DNA of 64,000 bases from Bifidobacterium coryneforme (GTDB lineage Bacteria > Actinomycetota > Actinomycetes > Actinomycetales > Bifidobacteriaceae), in NCBI RefSeq assembly GCF_000737865.1, contig NZ_CP007287.1, positions 728,868 to 792,867 of the forward strand, in the 5' to 3' direction. The notes beneath the pieces were generated by a model, which saw nothing but the letters and a program-made list of their open reading frames with translations, made no database searches and was not told the DNA's origin. This document shows positions 63,864 through 64,000 of the stretch, in pieces. Numbering within the stretch: position 1 is the first letter of the stretch; every line of letters starts with the position of its first letter. The translations under genes were made by a program, and so were the position numbers.

Positions 63864-63894
63864 GTCCCATGCCGGGCTGTATCGACACGCCAAT

Positions 63895-63923
63895 TTGCTA
63901 GGGACAGTCCTCGCGGCTAGTAT
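63895..63923 (+). promoter_or_regulatory. Predicted promoter of tRNA-Asn
   Basis: TTGCTA (63895-63900), 17-base spacer, TAGTAT (63918-63923); the expected start is about 30 bases before the tRNA. Confidence 0.6.
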
Positions 63924-63959
63924 ATAGAAACTGTGTTCAGCGAGAGTTGAACGGGATAT

Positions 63960-64000
63960 TCCCGCATAGCTCAGTTGGCAGAGCGTTCGACTGTTAATCG
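63960..64000 (+). tRNA. tRNA-Asn (anticodon GTT), 5' part
   Basis: TCCCGCA acceptor arm, D-arm GCTCAGTTGGCAGAGC, and anticodon loop with GTT (in GACTGTTAATC). The window ends within the anticodon arm. Confidence 0.9.

Noticed and set aside
1..64000. CRISPR arrays, insertion sequences, prophage or integrase genes
   Set aside because: No direct repeats with regular spacing, transposase or phage-like proteins were found; neither complete tRNA (Gln, Ala) is followed by integrase or a duplicated 3' end in the window.

Overview
The window reads as a contiguous piece of chromosome from a Bifidobacterium or a very close actinobacterial relative; the species cannot be named from this alone. The grounds are G+C-rich sequence with strong third-position GC, frequent GTG/TTG starts, a pyruvate formate-lyase with its activase, ClpP1-ClpP2 pairing, a corynebacterial-type gluABCD importer, and leuS-comEA-comEC-holA-tsaE-tsaB-rimI-tsaD synteny. 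No insertion sequence, prophage, integrase or CRISPR array was seen, and nearly all of the window is coding.

Layout. 1-6719: 3' end of hisS, then aspS and a four-gene glutamate-type ABC importer (gluABCD). 6830-13742: a DUF3516-type helicase, a convergent amino-acid importer made of an ATPase plus a fused binding protein/permease, and rarA. 13946-20729: accessory-flavoured genes: a MarR regulator, a HAD phosphatase, a minus-strand set (cyclophilin, Vsr endonuclease, Gfo/Idh/MocA oxidoreductase), a TetR-YccF pair, and a divergent 14-TM MFS pump. 20811-26536: nadE, a small conserved protein, and pflB-pflA behind a Crp/Fnr-like site. 26646-35335: RNase D, trigger factor, clpP1-clpP2, clpX, nadK-recN. 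35507-43343: a HAD hydrolase, thrC, glyA, proA-hypothetical-nadD, prs. 43455-48307: tRNA-Gln, NagD-like HAD, glmU, rsfS, a histidine phosphatase, and an unrecognised membrane protein. 48439-53895: glycerol dehydrogenase, tRNA-Ala (minus), a D-2-hydroxyacid dehydrogenase, a DUF1287 protein, CorA, and an orphan glutamate-type binding lipoprotein. 54067-64000: leuS, comEA/comEC, holA, the t6A genes tsaE/tsaB/tsaD with rimI, and the start of a tRNA-Asn.

Functional themes: protein quality control (tig, clpP1P2, clpX, cyclophilin); NAD(P) supply (nadE, nadD, nadK spread over three loci); fermentative pyruvate cleavage (pflB/pflA); amino-acid uptake (two complete importers plus an orphan binding protein); translation and tRNA modification; and DNA maintenance (rarA, recN, vsr, holA, comEA/comEC).

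I do not see a convincing previously undescribed system here; most of the window is conserved bifidobacterial core. The observations most worth following are: a recurring -10/N7/ATG arrangement suggesting leaderless transcripts (gluA, helicase, nadE, leuS); a membrane protein with repeated ETTVL motifs in its probable cytoplasmic linker; the orphan binding protein beside corA; a vsr gene without a visible methylase; nested inverted repeats before the fused importer; and a C10 tract upstream of the MarR gene.
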